A stretch of DNA of 41,650 nucleotides from an uncultured Bacteroidota bacterium (lineage in GTDB: Bacteria; Bacteroidota; Bacteroidia; Flavobacteriales_F; PHOS-HE28). Made by a program: the position numbers and the translations under genes. The notes beneath the pieces are model-generated. The model was not told where the DNA came from. It was given only the letters and a program-made list of their open reading frames with translations, and ran no database searches. The DNA lies in contig CADEDY010000022.1 of NCBI GenBank assembly GCA_902826215.1, forward strand, positions 20,171 through 61,820. Direction: 5' to 3'. How positions within the stretch are numbered: the stretch's first letter is position 1; each line of letters begins with the position of its first letter. Positions 26,129-33,733 of this stretch are shown here, piece after piece.

Positions 26129-27925
26129 TTACTTCGAAGAACGCTTGTTCATCGCTTCCCAAAGGGTTGGCATGAAGGCACCTGAATGCATGGCACGTAG
26201 CGCTTCGCGCGGTGTATCCACCAACAAGGCCACATCGGCGAAACGACGATAGTCCGAACCCGACGCTTCGAAACGCTGCCGCACTTTGGCCATGGTGTTG
26301 TCGAAGGTCGGGCCGACCGCATGCAGCCATTCCTCGAAGTCCACATCGCTCATGGTGGCGTTGCCCGTTGACGGTGTGCCTGGTGCAGGTGGTGTCGAAG
26401 CTTGTTTCGAAAGAGGCTGGACTGTTCTCTGCATCGTTCCCCCTTGCACCATGCGCTTGAGTGCATCGAGGTCGCTGCGGAGCGATGTCAATTCATTCTC
26501 CAAAGCGGATACCCGACCCGCCAAGGTCTGCTGCCCCATGCCCACGGCCACGTTCACCAAGCCTGCTCCGCCAGCGCGATCCTCCCAGGCCACACCGATC
26601 ACTTCGGCATGGCGCGCAGCGGGCAACTTGTCCGGTGCGAAGGCAACCGCAAAACCATCGTCGGCACCGCTCGGCACGATGAGATCGCCCACGTGCACTG
26701 CACCCACCACTTTCACCAGCACTTGGCCCAGGAAACCGACACGCTCATAGAGGTGCTCCTGCCCTTCTGCCGGCATGTTCCCCAACACGATGGGTCGCGA
26801 TGAAATGGCAAGCACCTGTTGCGCTCCCTTCGTGCGTTTGCTGATGCGACCGCCGTGTATGCCCACCACATCGCCCGGACTGAAATGCTCCAACGGATCG
26901 ATGCGTTCCAACCACTCGGCATAGTCAGCGCCACCGGAGAGGAAGGATACCCCGACGTTTGCCTCCAAGTTGTAGGTAAGCTCGACCCATTGTGCACCAG
27001 CCACGGTAGCATTGGCCACCATCACACCGGCTTCTCCGAGATCCAATTGCGCACTACACGCTACACCTTCCGCCACCACGAAAGCCTCAGCGAACCCACC
27101 CATGGTCACATCCCAGATGAAGCGGAAGCTGTTGTGCAGCTCGCTCAAGGTCTGCCCTTCGATGCGGCCTTGCGCGGTGCCACCACCATCGAAGAAGGTG
27201 ATGAAGTTGCGCGACTCGGTCACACCACCGTTCAACTTCACAGCCACGCCTTGCTGCGTTCCCTGCACGCGCAGCGCATATGCATCGTAGGTCGATTGAC
27301 CGCCGGTGGTGCCCGCATCGATGGTGACCTGACCCCGCAGGTTGCTGGGGCTGAGCACAGTGACAGGCCCGTCCACATCAAGGGAATTGTTGAGATAGGT
27401 GCCGCCGTCCACGAAGAGCAGCCCGTTCAGGTCGGTGGTACCATCGATCGTGACGTTGCTGTGCAAGGCCGTGGGTCCATCGACGATCAGGGATCCCGTT
27501 GCCGTGATGTTGCGGTGGAACGCATACGGCACGAAAAGCAACGGTTGATCGCTGAAGGCATTGAACTCACCCCCGTTGGTGGCCACTTCCACCACGAGGT
27601 CCTTCGGCGTTCCGTTCCAATCGATCCGATCGAAGGCCATGGCACTTTCACCGGTGGGTTCGCCTTGGCCGATCGTCACGTTCACCATACCGAAAGCGTC
27701 CGTGGTGGTGGCCTGTGTTTCCTGATAGGTCGTCGCGCCTTCGGCATCGGTGATGGTGAATCGCAGGGTGAGATCGGTTCCTGCGAGGTACGCGTTGGTG
27801 ATGTCGACACCGGGGATCTCGGTGGCCTCTTGGCTCACGATCACGGCTTGGTAACTGATGCCATCGGTCTGTGCCGAAGCGATGCACGGCGCGAGGATCA
27901 AGGCGAGGAGAAAGTGCTTCTTCAT
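26129..27925 (-). CDS. Secreted fibre-like protein with a tail-spike-type C-terminal domain
   Basis: A 598-residue protein. The signal peptide is MKKHFLLALILAPCIASAQ. Residues 20-145 match the N-terminal module of Bacteroidota tail-fibre-like surface proteins (ISYQAVIVSQ, LTLRFTITDAEG, QPLLFVPYAFHRN). A repetitive strand region follows (LIVDGPTALHSNVTIDGTTD, LFVDGGTYLNNSLDVDG). From about 331 a domain with YAEWLERID, GGRISKRTKGAQ, ISSRPIVLGNMP and RVGFLGQVLVKVVG resembles the Peptidase_G2/intramolecular-chaperone type seen in phage tail spikes. A coiled coil (about 466-490, VSALENELTSLRSDLDALKR) precedes a charged 100-residue tail. No T9SS tail was recognised. The start at 27925 begins the signal peptide. 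It is the last gene of a three-gene operon, 14 bp after the barrel gene. A trimeric surface fibre is inferred. Confidence 0.78.
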   Translation of the reverse strand: MKKHFLLALILAPCIASAQTDGISYQAVIVSQEATEIPGVDITNAYLAGTDLTLRFTITDAEGATTYQETQATTTDAFGMVNVTIGQGEPTGESAMAFDRIDWNGTPKDLVVEVATNGGEFNAFSDQPLLFVPYAFHRNITATGSLIVDGPTALHSNVTIDGTTDLNGLLFVDGGTYLNNSLDVDGPVTVLSPSNLRGQVTIDAGTTGGQSTYDAYALRVQGTQQGVAVKLNGGVTESRNFITFFDGGGTAQGRIEGQTLSELHNSFRFIWDVTMGGFAEAFVVAEGVACSAQLDLGEAGVMVANATVAGAQWVELTYNLEANVGVSFLSGGADYAEWLERIDPLEHFSPGDVVGIHGGRISKRTKGAQQVLAISSRPIVLGNMPAEGQEHLYERVGFLGQVLVKVVGAVHVGDLIVPSGADDGFAVAFAPDKLPAARHAEVIGVAWEDRAGGAGLVNVAVGMGQQTLAGRVSALENELTSLRSDLDALKRMVQGGTMQRTVQPLSKQASTPPAPGTPSTGNATMSDVDFEEWLHAVGPTFDNTMAKVRQRFEASGSDYRRFADVALLVDTPREALRAMHSGAFMPTLWEAMNKRSSK

Positions 27926-27939
27926 GATCGAAGGGTTGT

Positions 27940-28587
27940 TCAGCGGAGACGCATGTTGCGGCAATAGCTACAGCGGCCGAGGTTCCACAGCAGGCCGATG
28001 GAGAAGGTGTTGGTGATGAGCTGCAACGATTCGCCATCGCTGGTGGCGCCCATCGGCAGGCCACGGCCATACATGTAGCGCAGGGTGATCACCGTGCGTT
28101 CGTCGGCGCAGTAATTCATCCCAGCACCGCCGCGCACGAACAGAAAGGGTTTGTTGAACTCTTCCACACCGCGCAGGTCGTAGAGCCGCTCGTTGATGGT
28201 CTGCGTACCGCGGAGCAACACTTGCGGCTCGGCCGCTGCCCGCAGCAACAGGATGATGCCCTTCTTGCGATACAGTTCGCCATCCAAAGCAACGCCGAGA
28301 CCGAGGTACTCCATGTTCCAGAGCAGGCGCGCGTTCAGCCCATCGATGGAAGCTTCGCTGCCGTACTCGTTGAAGAGCAGTTGCCCGGTGATGTGGAAGC
28401 GCTCCCCCAAGTTCTTGCGGTAACCCAAGGCGAACGAGAGGTGCGCCTTGGGGAAGAGGTTGTCCAAGGCGTTGCCCTTGGAGTCGCGGTAGTCGAAACT
28501 GGTGGATACACGACCCACCTCGGCCACGATCTGCTGGCAGGTTGCGCCCAATGGCAGCAGGAGCATGGCTAGAAGAAGCGTTCGCAT
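27940..28587 (-). CDS. Outer-membrane beta-barrel protein
   Basis: A 215-residue protein. The signal peptide is MRTLLLAMLLLPLGATC, with cleavage near CQQ. The rest alternates polar and hydrophobic residues in strand-length pieces (HLSFALGYRKNLGERFHITG, LGLGVALDGELYRKKG, PFLFVRGGAGMNYCADERTV, NTFSIGLLWNLG), which fits a small eight- to ten-stranded barrel. It ends in CSYCRNMRLR, with no terminal aromatic residue. The length is below that of PorP/SprF (about 300 residues), and no motif ties it to that family. It sits between the small sorting-tail gene (2 bp upstream) and the fibre-like gene (14 bp downstream), suggesting that it anchors or exports one of them. Exact family unknown. Confidence 0.78.
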   Translation of the reverse strand: MRTLLLAMLLLPLGATCQQIVAEVGRVSTSFDYRDSKGNALDNLFPKAHLSFALGYRKNLGERFHITGQLLFNEYGSEASIDGLNARLLWNMEYLGLGVALDGELYRKKGIILLLRAAAEPQVLLRGTQTINERLYDLRGVEEFNKPFLFVRGGAGMNYCADERTVITLRYMYGRGLPMGATSDGESLQLITNTFSIGLLWNLGRCSYCRNMRLR

Positions 28588-28589
28588 GA

Positions 28590-29093
28590 TCAGGGTTGAT
28601 GTTGGAGGTGAAGGGTGGCGGAACGAGCACCGGATCGGATGCGCAGCAGGTAGGATCCAGCGGCGAGTTGCGGTGGTTGAATGAACAGTTCCAGTGCAGC
28701 GGCATACGAGGACGACCAGATGTGTCGGCCGGTGAGATCCACAAGCTCCAACGTGACGGGCCCTTCCGGCAGGGCATCGAAACGCAGCATGAAACTGGAG
28801 ACGAAGGGATCCGGGAAGGCGATGGCCTGCAGGGTACGATCCTTAATTTGCTGAGCATGCCCACCCAAGGGCTGCAAGAATCCTTGCCGAACAGTGGTGC
28901 CCGTGTTGCGGTAGCTGCCGATGACACTGGCTTGACCCACGCTCTGTTGTACGAACAGCGGATGACCATCCACCTGCATCGCAGCAGAGGCACCGGAAGC
29001 TCCAGTGCTCTGTCGCAACATCACCGGCGATTGGCCCATGCTCGCGGTGAGCATGCAGCCAAGAACGATGGAGCAGAAGTCTCGCGAAATCAT
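28590..29093 (-). CDS. Small secreted protein with a T9SS type A-like tail
   Basis: A 167-residue secreted protein. The signal peptide is MISRDFCSIVLGCMLTASMG. A short module (HPLFVQQSVGQASVIGSYRN, VRQGFLQPLGG) resembles Bacteroidota proteins with the pattern SxGQxxV…xQGFxQP. The second half is a sorting-tail-like domain (AFPDPFVSSFMLRFD, VTLELVDLTGRHIW, LAAGSYLLRIRSG), with PDP in place of the usual PNP. It is the first gene of the operon with the outer-membrane barrel and the fibre-like protein. On its own strand, upstream, lies an 18-bp operator-like site and, 32 bases further on, TAGG. The neighbouring divergent gene encodes a TPR-HTH regulator. An AAAGGAG sequence lies 13 bases before the ATG. 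Confidence 0.8.
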   Translation of the reverse strand: MISRDFCSIVLGCMLTASMGQSPVMLRQSTGASGASAAMQVDGHPLFVQQSVGQASVIGSYRNTGTTVRQGFLQPLGGHAQQIKDRTLQAIAFPDPFVSSFMLRFDALPEGPVTLELVDLTGRHIWSSSYAAALELFIQPPQLAAGSYLLRIRSGARSATLHLQHQP

Positions 29094-29159
29094 GTCGCAA
29101 GTAGGCTCCTTTCAAAAGCAGCTCCTAACATTCCGTGCGGACAACCGGTGCCAAGGCTG

Positions 29160-29177
29160 GTGGACGATCGGTGGACA
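29160..29177 (-). promoter_or_regulatory. 18-bp operator-like site of the surface operon
   Basis: On the minus strand this reads TGTCCACCGATCGTCCAC, two direct GTCCAC hexamers 11 bp apart, about one helical turn. It is identical to 31118-31135 on the plus strand. The minus-strand TAGG element begins exactly 32 bases downstream and the ATG at 29093 lies 66 bases away. Likely bound by the TPR-HTH regulator encoded next to it; inference. Confidence 0.65.
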
Positions 29178-29271
29178 AGTGCTTAACCGACTGGGATCCA
29201 GCACTTCCTTTTGGAGCAACAACCAGCGGAACCAAAGAGCTGTCCACCCCACCGGGGCTATCTTGGCAGCG

Positions 29272-31101
29272 ATGCGATCCACTCGACCGCTTCTTGGCTG
29301 GCTCCTGTTGGTGAGCTCGATACTTCCGTTGCGGAGCATCGCCCAAGCCCGGTCATTCGAGGACCGCGTCGAGTCCCTTTGGGATCGCGCCTACGCCGAA
29401 CCCGACAGCGTGCAACAGGCAGCAAGGGCACTGCTGATCGATGCACGCCGCGCCGATTCCTTCCATGGGACGGTCAATGCCTTGGAGCTGATCGGCGAGT
29501 GCCACTACTACCAGCTGGCCATGGACAGCAGCGACCACTATTACCAGCTGGCGTTGAAGGAGGCACAACGCAAGAACGAACTGCGCGAAGAGGCGCACAT
29601 CCACACCTCGTTGGGGAGCATCGCCTCTGAACTGGGCAAACGCGACACGGCCCTGACCGAGTTCGATACAGCTCTCCGCATATGGGAAGAACTGAAGGAC
29701 ACCGCCATGCTTTGCGGCCACGAGATCCGCTTGGCCGGTACGTATGATCGCTTCGACCTGGACGATCTGGCCATGCGGCACTTCGTCGATGGGATGCGCT
29801 ATTGTGCCGCCAAGCACGACAGCCTGTTCATCGCGCATGCGCTCAACGGCATCGGTATCCTCCATAAGAAACAGCGTAACTACACCAAGGCCCTGGCCGT
29901 GTTGGACAGCGCACGCGTGATGTACGTGCGCTTGGGCGAACGCTTTGGATCGGCCGGTGCGTTGAACAACCTGGGGGTGGTATACAAGAGCCTGCACCGC
30001 TACGACGATGCACGGCGTTGTTATCTGGATGGTCTCGCCATCTTCGAGGAGGACGACTATCAGCGTGGGATCATGTCGTTCTCGCAGAACCTCGGTATCC
30101 TGGAGAATCTGGAAGGACGACCGGAGAAGGGACTGGCCTACTGCACCCGATCGCTCACCATCGCCAACGAGATCGGCTTGGCCGCCACCCGTAGCGAAGC
30201 ACTGAACGAGATCGCCAAAAGCCTGCTGATGTTGGACCGCAGCACGGCCGCACTCGACAGCGTGGACAAGTCGATACGCATCGCGCAAGAAGCGCACCTG
30301 CCGGACAAGGAACAACAAGCATGGGCCACGCGCAGCGACATCCTCTTGCAACTGGGACGCCCAGTGGATGCCATCGCAGCATTGGAACGGCATCAAGCCT
30401 TGAAGGACTCCGTCTTCACGATGGAGAAGAGCGCCGAGATCGATCGCTTGCAGACGGTGTACGAGACCGAGGAACGTGAAACCACCATCGCCCACTTGAA
30501 GGAACAGGCCCTGCTCGAACAAGCGAGAAAGCGTTGGTTATGGGTCGGCATTGCGGCCATTGGACTCGCAGCATTCGTGGTGGTGATGGCCAACCTGCAA
30601 CGGCTGCGCAAGGATCGCCAACTGCACCAAGCTCAGTTGCGCATGCAGGAACTGGAGAACACACGCCTGCAGGAACAGCTCGACCACAAACGGCGCGAAC
30701 TCACCGAGAAGGCGCTGCACTTGGCGCAGAAGAACGAACTGCTGCGTGGCTTGGAACTGGACATCGAGCAGTTGCGCGACGGACGCACGGATGCTAATGT
30801 GGCCGCCCTGGCGGGCAAGCTCCGCTTCGACCAACAGATCGACCAGAACTGGGAGCAGTTCACACTGGCCTTCACCGAGACCCGCGGCGACTTCTTCAAA
30901 CAACTCACGGCCCGCCACCCGGACCTTACCCGCAACGAACTTCGCTTGGCCGCACTCCTGAGCATGAACCTCGGCAACAAGGAGGTGGGCACCATCCTCA
31001 ACGTTTCTGACGAAGGCGTGAAGAAGGCGCGCTATCGCCTTCGGAAGAAGATCGACATGCGGACGGAGGACAGCTTGGAGCAGTACCTGGCCGGCATCTG
31101 A
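29272..31101 (+). CDS. Membrane-anchored TPR-HTH transcriptional regulator
   Basis: A 609-residue one-component regulator. A signal peptide (LLGWLLLVSSILPLRSIAQ) is followed by a periplasmic array of tetratricopeptide repeats to about 400 (ALNGIGILHKKQRNYTKALA, ALNNLGVVYKSLHRYDDARR). One membrane helix lies at about 421-443 (WLWVGIAAIGLAAFVVVMAN), then a cytoplasmic coiled coil (about 445-520). A LuxR/GerE-like helix-turn-helix lies at about 551-600 (LTRNELRLAALLSMNLGNKE, VSDEGVKKARYRLRKKID). The architecture places a TPR ligand or protein sensor outside and DNA binding inside. I chose the ATG at 29272 because it begins the signal peptide. TATCTTGG lies five bases before it, suggesting a very short leader. 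Flanking copies of an 18-bp site point to the two adjacent transcription units as targets. Confidence 0.88.
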   Translation: MRSTRPLLGWLLLVSSILPLRSIAQARSFEDRVESLWDRAYAEPDSVQQAARALLIDARRADSFHGTVNALELIGECHYYQLAMDSSDHYYQLALKEAQRKNELREEAHIHTSLGSIASELGKRDTALTEFDTALRIWEELKDTAMLCGHEIRLAGTYDRFDLDDLAMRHFVDGMRYCAAKHDSLFIAHALNGIGILHKKQRNYTKALAVLDSARVMYVRLGERFGSAGALNNLGVVYKSLHRYDDARRCYLDGLAIFEEDDYQRGIMSFSQNLGILENLEGRPEKGLAYCTRSLTIANEIGLAATRSEALNEIAKSLLMLDRSTAALDSVDKSIRIAQEAHLPDKEQQAWATRSDILLQLGRPVDAIAALERHQALKDSVFTMEKSAEIDRLQTVYETEERETTIAHLKEQALLEQARKRWLWVGIAAIGLAAFVVVMANLQRLRKDRQLHQAQLRMQELENTRLQEQLDHKRRELTEKALHLAQKNELLRGLELDIEQLRDGRTDANVAALAGKLRFDQQIDQNWEQFTLAFTETRGDFFKQLTARHPDLTRNELRLAALLSMNLGNKEVGTILNVSDEGVKKARYRLRKKIDMRTEDSLEQYLAGI

Positions 31102-31117
31102 TCCATTGAATTCGTAG

Positions 31118-31135
31118 TGTCCACCGATCGTCCAC
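31118..31135 (+). promoter_or_regulatory. 18-bp operator-like site upstream of the DUF4874/4832 gene
   Basis: TGTCCACCGATCGTCCAC on the plus strand is the exact inverted copy of 29160-29177. It is 16 bases after the TPR-HTH stop, 87 bases before the ATG at 31223, and 32 bases before TAGG (31168). Its centre would be about 50-55 bases upstream of a start of transcription near 31180, an activator-like position. Confidence 0.65.
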
Positions 31136-31144
31136 ACCCTTTTC

Positions 31145-31175
31145 TTGGTCGTGGTCCAGTGTTCTGGTAGGTTGC
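31145..31175 (+). promoter_or_regulatory. Candidate promoter of the DUF4874/4832 gene
   Basis: TTG (31145-31147), a 20-base spacer and TAGGTTGC (31168-31175) fit the Bacteroidota -33/-7 layout, with two mismatches in the -7 box. The operator-like site ends nine bases upstream of the -33 element. Confidence 0.45.
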
Positions 31176-31222
31176 GCCTCTTGCTGAAAACGCGCTTCCT
31201 TTTTCAACGAACCACTATCATC

Positions 31223-32830
31223 ATGCGTCTCGCACTCCTTCCCTTGCTCTTCATCGCCACGCTCACGGTGGCACAAACCACCACGGTGACCTACCAGCCG
31301 GATGCAACGGACTTCGCCAATCCGGAACGTGGCATGTACCATCAGGCCGAAACGCATCCCGCGGTCTATACCGCATTGGATGCAGGCACGCTCGCCACTT
31401 GGTACAGCACGGATCAACACAGCTTGATCCTACGCCTTTTCTACTTGGAGGAGTTCGTGAATGCTCCCATCAGTGGAACGTACTTGATGCAGATGCAGAA
31501 CGACATGGATGTGCTGCGCGCCTCGGGCATGAAGGCCGTGCTGCGTTTCGCCTATACCTCGAATTCGACAGCGCCGTATGGTGATGCGGACAAGAACCGC
31601 GTATTGCAACACATCGCGCAGTTGGAACCCCTTCTGCGTGCGAATGCCGACGTGATCGCCTTCGTGCAAGCAGGCTTCATAGGCACATGGGGCGAGTGGT
31701 ACTACACCGATCACTTCGGCCTACCGCCTTCTCCTGCGCAGATGCAGGATCGGCAGGAGGTGTTGGAAGCCTTGCTCGATGCGCTGCCGGAAGGCATCAT
31801 GGTGCAGTTGCGCACACCCGGCTACAAGATGCTGTTCTACGGGAATGCGCCCCTGGATCCCAACGACGCATTCACCAATACCTATGCCGCACGTGTGGGC
31901 CATCACAACGATTGCTTCCTGGCCAGTTCCACGGACATCGGCACGTACGCGGATACCACCGTTGAGTATCCATACCTGCATGCGGAAACCGAGTTCACAC
32001 CCATGGGCGGTGAAACCTGCGCACCGAACGCGCCACGCAGCGATTGCCCCACGGCCTTGGAAGAGATGGCCCTATTCCATTGGAGCTACCTGCACACCGA
32101 TTGGAATCCGGATGTGATCGCGGGCTTTGAGAATGGTGGTTGCTTACCGGAGATCAAACGTAGACTCGGCTACCGCTTTGCGTTGGAAGAAGCCACGCTG
32201 CCCAACACGGCCCTCGCTGGCGGCACGCTGGATATCGACCTGCAGCTGACCAACTCAGGCTTCACCGTACCGTACAAATTCAGACCTGTGCAACTCGTGC
32301 TCCGCCATGTCGGAACGAACGAAGAAACCATTCTTCCCTTGGACATGGACGTGCGCGAATGGGACGCCGACGTGACCAACAACCTCGTAGCCAGCGCTGA
32401 CCTGCCGAATTCGATGCCGATGGGCGAACACGCGCTTTTCCTGTGGCTTCCTGACAGCGCCGGTTCACTCACATCCGATCCGCGCTATACGATCCGCTTG
32501 GCGAACCAAGGTACCTGGGAGGCCAGCACCGGCTACAACGACCTGCTGCACACCGTGAACGTTTCAGGATCAGTGGGTGTGAACGAACCTGCGAACAGCG
32601 AGCGCTGGCGCGTGGTGCCCGAGCGCGCACAAGAGCAATTGCGCTTCCCGGGTGGCCTTGCCGCAGCTGGCGATCTCCTGCTCTGCGACGCACAAGGTCG
32701 GCTGATGGTTCAAGCCCATCTGCCGATCGCAACGACGACCATGCCGGTGAATGCGCTCGCCCCGGGTGTGTACACCTTGGTGCTGCGCTCTAGCAACGGT
32801 GCACAACGCACCACTCGTTTCGTCTGGTGA
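31223..32830 (+). CDS. Secreted DUF4874/DUF4832 protein with T9SS type A tail
   Basis: A 535-residue secreted protein. The signal peptide is MRLALLPLLFIATLTVAQ. A DUF4874-like half begins at about 22 with the hallmark FANPERGMYHQAE, followed by WYSTDQHSLILRLFYLEEF and ADVIAFVQAGFIGTWGEWYY. A DUF4832-like half follows to about 440 (RLGYRFALEEATLP, LQLTNSGFTVPYKFRPVQLV). These domains are predicted to form a TIM barrel plus beta-sandwich like glycoside hydrolases, but no activity is established. Candidate acidic residues include those in GTWGEW. A sorting tail from about 452 ends GVYTLVLRSSNGAQRTTRFVW. The ATG at 31223 begins the signal peptide. It follows the TPR-HTH regulator with its own promoter and an operator-like site. 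It may act on a surface glycan, which is inference. Confidence 0.86.
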   Translation: MRLALLPLLFIATLTVAQTTTVTYQPDATDFANPERGMYHQAETHPAVYTALDAGTLATWYSTDQHSLILRLFYLEEFVNAPISGTYLMQMQNDMDVLRASGMKAVLRFAYTSNSTAPYGDADKNRVLQHIAQLEPLLRANADVIAFVQAGFIGTWGEWYYTDHFGLPPSPAQMQDRQEVLEALLDALPEGIMVQLRTPGYKMLFYGNAPLDPNDAFTNTYAARVGHHNDCFLASSTDIGTYADTTVEYPYLHAETEFTPMGGETCAPNAPRSDCPTALEEMALFHWSYLHTDWNPDVIAGFENGGCLPEIKRRLGYRFALEEATLPNTALAGGTLDIDLQLTNSGFTVPYKFRPVQLVLRHVGTNEETILPLDMDVREWDADVTNNLVASADLPNSMPMGEHALFLWLPDSAGSLTSDPRYTIRLANQGTWEASTGYNDLLHTVNVSGSVGVNEPANSERWRVVPERAQEQLRFPGGLAAAGDLLLCDAQGRLMVQAHLPIATTTMPVNALAPGVYTLVLRSSNGAQRTTRFVW

Positions 32831-32907
32831 TCGATCGGAGCAACGTCCCTGGAAAGGCCACGCAACGGGAACGTAAAGGCTGGATCATTGCGCGTTTCTT
32901 GGTCGTA

Positions 32908-32924
32908 CGGATCGTGACGATCCG
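32908..32924. terminator. Hairpin between convergent genes
   Basis: CGGATCGT and ACGATCCG form an inverted repeat around one G (7-bp stem with a TGA loop), lying between the convergent stops at 32830 and 32932. It has no T-run on either strand, so termination is only a guess. Confidence 0.35.
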
Positions 32925-32931
32925 CAGGCAC

Positions 32932-33711
32932 TCACGCCAGCGGATCGGCCAACAGCAATTCAGGATACTCGAAAGTATCGCTAGCATTGGGTGCATTGCC
33001 CGTTCCGTTCTTGCCCAACAACGGGCGCACGGCGTGGGCCAACAAGGCATCTGCTGAATAGGGTTTGATCAGCGCCTTGATCGCCGTTTCGTCCGCAGGT
33101 GAATGGATCGGGGCCAACCATTGTTCCTCTTCGGCCTCGGTGAGGATCAGTGGCATGCGGGCACCATCGGCCTTCGGGTTGTTGTGGATGCGCTGCATCA
33201 CCTCGTTCGCCTCGGTGGTGACGATGGCGAAGGTGCGTAAGACCTCGCCGGTCTCCTTGTCCTTCCACTCTTCCCACAGCCCGGCGAGCGCGAACTCGGT
33301 GCGATCCTTCAGGTGGATGAAGTAGGGATAGGTCTTCTTGCCGAAGTGGTGATGCTCGAAGAAGCCTTCGACATGAACGATGGCGCGTTTGCTCTTCGCG
33401 GAGGTCCGGAAAGCGGGTTTGTCGAACAGCGTTTCGCCGCGTGCCAACAAGGTCTGGTTCCACAACTGCTTGCGTTGTTCATCGTCCTTCACCCACGCCG
33501 GTACAAGGCCCCAGAGCAGCAGTTGCGGGTCGTGCGGTGCCGCATCGGTGTATACCACCATGGCCGGATGCGCGAAGCCGTTCGCGAAGTGCAGATCGAA
33601 TTCCGGAAAGGGGTTGAGCAGTTGCGCCAGCCGCTCCGCTGCACCGGCGTTGCCGCGGCTCTTCGCGATGCGCAGTGCCATTTCCGTGCGTGCCTTCACC
33701 CCGTAACACAT
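32932..33711 (-). CDS. SRAP/YedK-family protein with substituted active-site Asn
   Basis: A 259-residue SRAP-domain protein, the family of E. coli YedK and human HMCES, which cap abasic sites in single-stranded DNA through a thiazolidine link to Cys2. Cys2 is present right after Met1 (MCYGVKA). WGLVPAWVKD, the Glu of GFFEH (Glu119) and the His of RIHNNPK (His176) are also present, followed by RMPLIL. Where the family has NAR-x-ET (Asn75 in YedK), this protein reads TLLARGETLF, with Leu89 in place of Asn. Asn85 lies four residues earlier and could only substitute through a shifted loop. The length is slightly above the usual 190-240. It is convergent with the DUF4874/4832 gene and 22 bp after an unrecognised gene on the same strand. 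Function is probably retained DNA repair or a related peptidase role; the substitution makes this uncertain. Confidence 0.88.
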   Translation of the reverse strand: MCYGVKARTEMALRIAKSRGNAGAAERLAQLLNPFPEFDLHFANGFAHPAMVVYTDAAPHDPQLLLWGLVPAWVKDDEQRKQLWNQTLLARGETLFDKPAFRTSAKSKRAIVHVEGFFEHHHFGKKTYPYFIHLKDRTEFALAGLWEEWKDKETGEVLRTFAIVTTEANEVMQRIHNNPKADGARMPLILTEAEEEQWLAPIHSPADETAIKALIKPYSADALLAHAVRPLLGKNGTGNAPNASDTFEYPELLLADPLA

Positions 33712-33733
33712 GGTGCGAAGTTCGTGATCCGAT

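Noticed and set aside
26819..27967. Plus-strand frame of 382 codons
   Set aside because: Antisense to the fibre-like gene, which has a signal peptide and recognisable modules.
29353..30522. Minus-strand frame of 389 codons
   Set aside because: Antisense to the TPR region of the TPR-HTH regulator.
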